Origin: Zygnema circumcarinatum
Lineage: Eukaryota > Streptophyta > Zygnematophyceae > Zygnematales > Zygnemataceae
Assembly: GCA_037447605.1 (NCBI GenBank)
Contig: CM074807.1
Span: 2,589,429-2,653,428, forward strand
DNA length: 64,000 nt
Direction: 5' to 3'
Made by a program: the position numbers and the translations under genes. This document shows, one piece after another, positions 62,901 through 64,000 of the stretch. Each line of letters begins with the position of its first letter. Positions within the stretch are counted from its first letter, which is position 1. Below the pieces are notes generated by a model. It did no database searches. It saw nothing but the letters and a program-made list of their open reading frames with translations, and had not been told where the DNA came from.

Positions 62901-64000
62901 AGGAGGCGCATGGAATAAAATGTCACCCATCTATCTCTGTTTAGCTGCTGCCATTTCCTTTTTCCTACTCGAGTCTTCTCCTCGAGAATCTGCCGTTCAT
63001 CGGCTGCAAAGGGAAAGCCCGGAATGTATTTGTAGTTGCAGACGGTGAACGGTGAACGGTGATGCAGATTGCCGGAGGGGTGAAAGTGGCAGGTTCTTGG
63101 GCCCTGCATTTCCGTTCTGTTGTGCAGAAGGCGCTCTTTCCAGCCCGGGCCCTTTGTGAAGAAAGAAGAGAGTGCACTTTGGAGAGCTGCATTGTAAATG
63201 ATTTTTTGAGTCAATCCACGGCACTGTCTTTTGTTTCGAGATTCAATTGGAGGCAGCAAACGGCCTGCAACTGTGGGATGGTGGGCATGGGCATGGGCAT
63301 GGGCATGGCTTGGTCTGGCCAAAAGCAGGAAGGAAGACCGGTCAAGAAACAGGAACCACGAGTCACGTATGTTAAGCTCGATATCTTGCTGCGGATAGGC
63401 AACAAAACGAAAACGAAAAACAAAAAAACGAAAAATGAATCAAACGGAATCGGCCCTTTCCTTTAGTTCCCCTGTATCGAATTTGTCCGCGTCCATCTGA
63501 TGGCCTCGCCATCTTGAGATCCATGCCGATGCCAATGTCCTTCCAAACCACCGTACGGTACTGAAGTCACTGAAGTCGAGGCGCCACGCCGCCGCGCGTG
63601 TCACAACTCGACGCGGACGTGACCAAGCAGCGCTGCTGCGCCATATCAGGAGGCGCCGACCAATGTACGAATGCCAGACGGAAGATCCGCGCGGCTAGGG
63701 CTTACGTGGCGACTTGGCCACCTTGTCGTTTTGGGCCAACGGCCCAACGCAAACATGTCGCCACCTCGCCGGCGTAGCGGCTGCGACCGACAACTATAGA
63801 TCCGTATGTATCAAACGCGTGTATTAATACACTGTATAATACATAACGTAACGCAAACTTTCATTGAACTCGCGATGGCGAGGCCATCAAATTTACATGG
63901 ATAAAGGCAAAATGTGGAACCACGAAGGACTGGTCACAAAGGACCGAAACACAATAAAACGAAGCTAGGAGCGGAAAACTACGCCTAGGCACAACAACGC
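62901..64000. other. Downstream region with simple repeats and a GC-rich block
   Basis: No gene supported. GGTGAAC tandem at 63043-63060; GGGCAT tandem (four units) at 63282-63308. A GC-rich, GTAC-containing block at 63535-63790 resembles 16010-16440 in word content (CGTACGGTACTGAAG here, CTGAAGCTGGTACGGTACGG there). It may be a promoter of a gene to the right. Confidence 0.5.
63862..63988 (+). repeat. Dispersed repeat, copy A
   Basis: 127 bp in the same orientation as 15875-16000, starting CATTGAACTC and ending AAAACTACGCCTAG, with scattered substitutions and 1-bp indels between them. Sequence before and after the two copies is unrelated, which places the boundaries. Confidence 0.85.

Overview
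The window is nuclear DNA of a green plant, most likely a streptophyte alga or early-diverging land plant. Three things point this way: the NF-YB histone-fold block reads like land-plant NF-YB, the RBM28 homologue has the plant-type domain order, and the soluble pyrophosphatase is of the plastid (PPA6-like) type. Genes are dense (nine in 64 kb plus one cut by the left edge) and split by many short, pyrimidine-rich GT-AG introns. I assigned exons by joining phase-compatible pieces and comparing the product with remembered protein families; no transcript data were available. I saw no prokaryotic operon, CRISPR array, rRNA or convincing tRNA.

Layout. 195-3125 (-): N-terminal part of a GT90/CAP10-like glycosyltransferase. 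3126-3899: shared GC-rich divergent promoter. 3900-7503 (+): RAE1/Gle2 mRNA-export WD40 protein, 11 exons. 7504-8636: a second copy of the RAE1 promoter block followed by two small TIR elements (MITEs). 8637-10390 (+): a bacterial-type pyrimidine-dimer-glycosylase-like protein behind a Ser-rich, transit-peptide-like leader. 11968-15614 (+): RRP36, 9 exons, with a third MITE in an intron. 17357-19418 (-): plastid-type inorganic pyrophosphatase, 6 exons, with an unusual charged C-terminal tail. 19.6-21.3 kb: GC-rich, gene-free block with several G-boxes. 22472-48024 (-): ATM checkpoint kinase, about 25.5 kb; the kinase and FATC exons are fully resolved. 48025-48991: divergent promoter. 48992-50584 (+): NF-YB, 5 exons. 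51799-58176 (-): RBM28/Nop4-like ribosome-biogenesis protein, 18 exons. 59955-60332 (-): mitochondrial bS21-like ribosomal protein. 61691-62900 (+): six-exon, 195-residue protein I do not recognise. 62901-64000: no gene seen; it ends in a dispersed repeat also present at 15875-16000.

The genes are mostly housekeeping. Three serve ribosome production (RRP36, RBM28, bS21m) and two concern DNA damage (ATM and the glycosylase-like protein). I see no sign that they form a dedicated new system. The novel-looking material is mostly non-coding: a MITE family with 3-bp target duplications, a promoter block duplicated on both sides of RAE1, a dispersed repeat of about 126 bp, GTAC- and G-box-rich promoter modules shared between unrelated genes, and a few splicing oddities (a GC-AG intron in ATM and a frame-breaking junction in RBM28).
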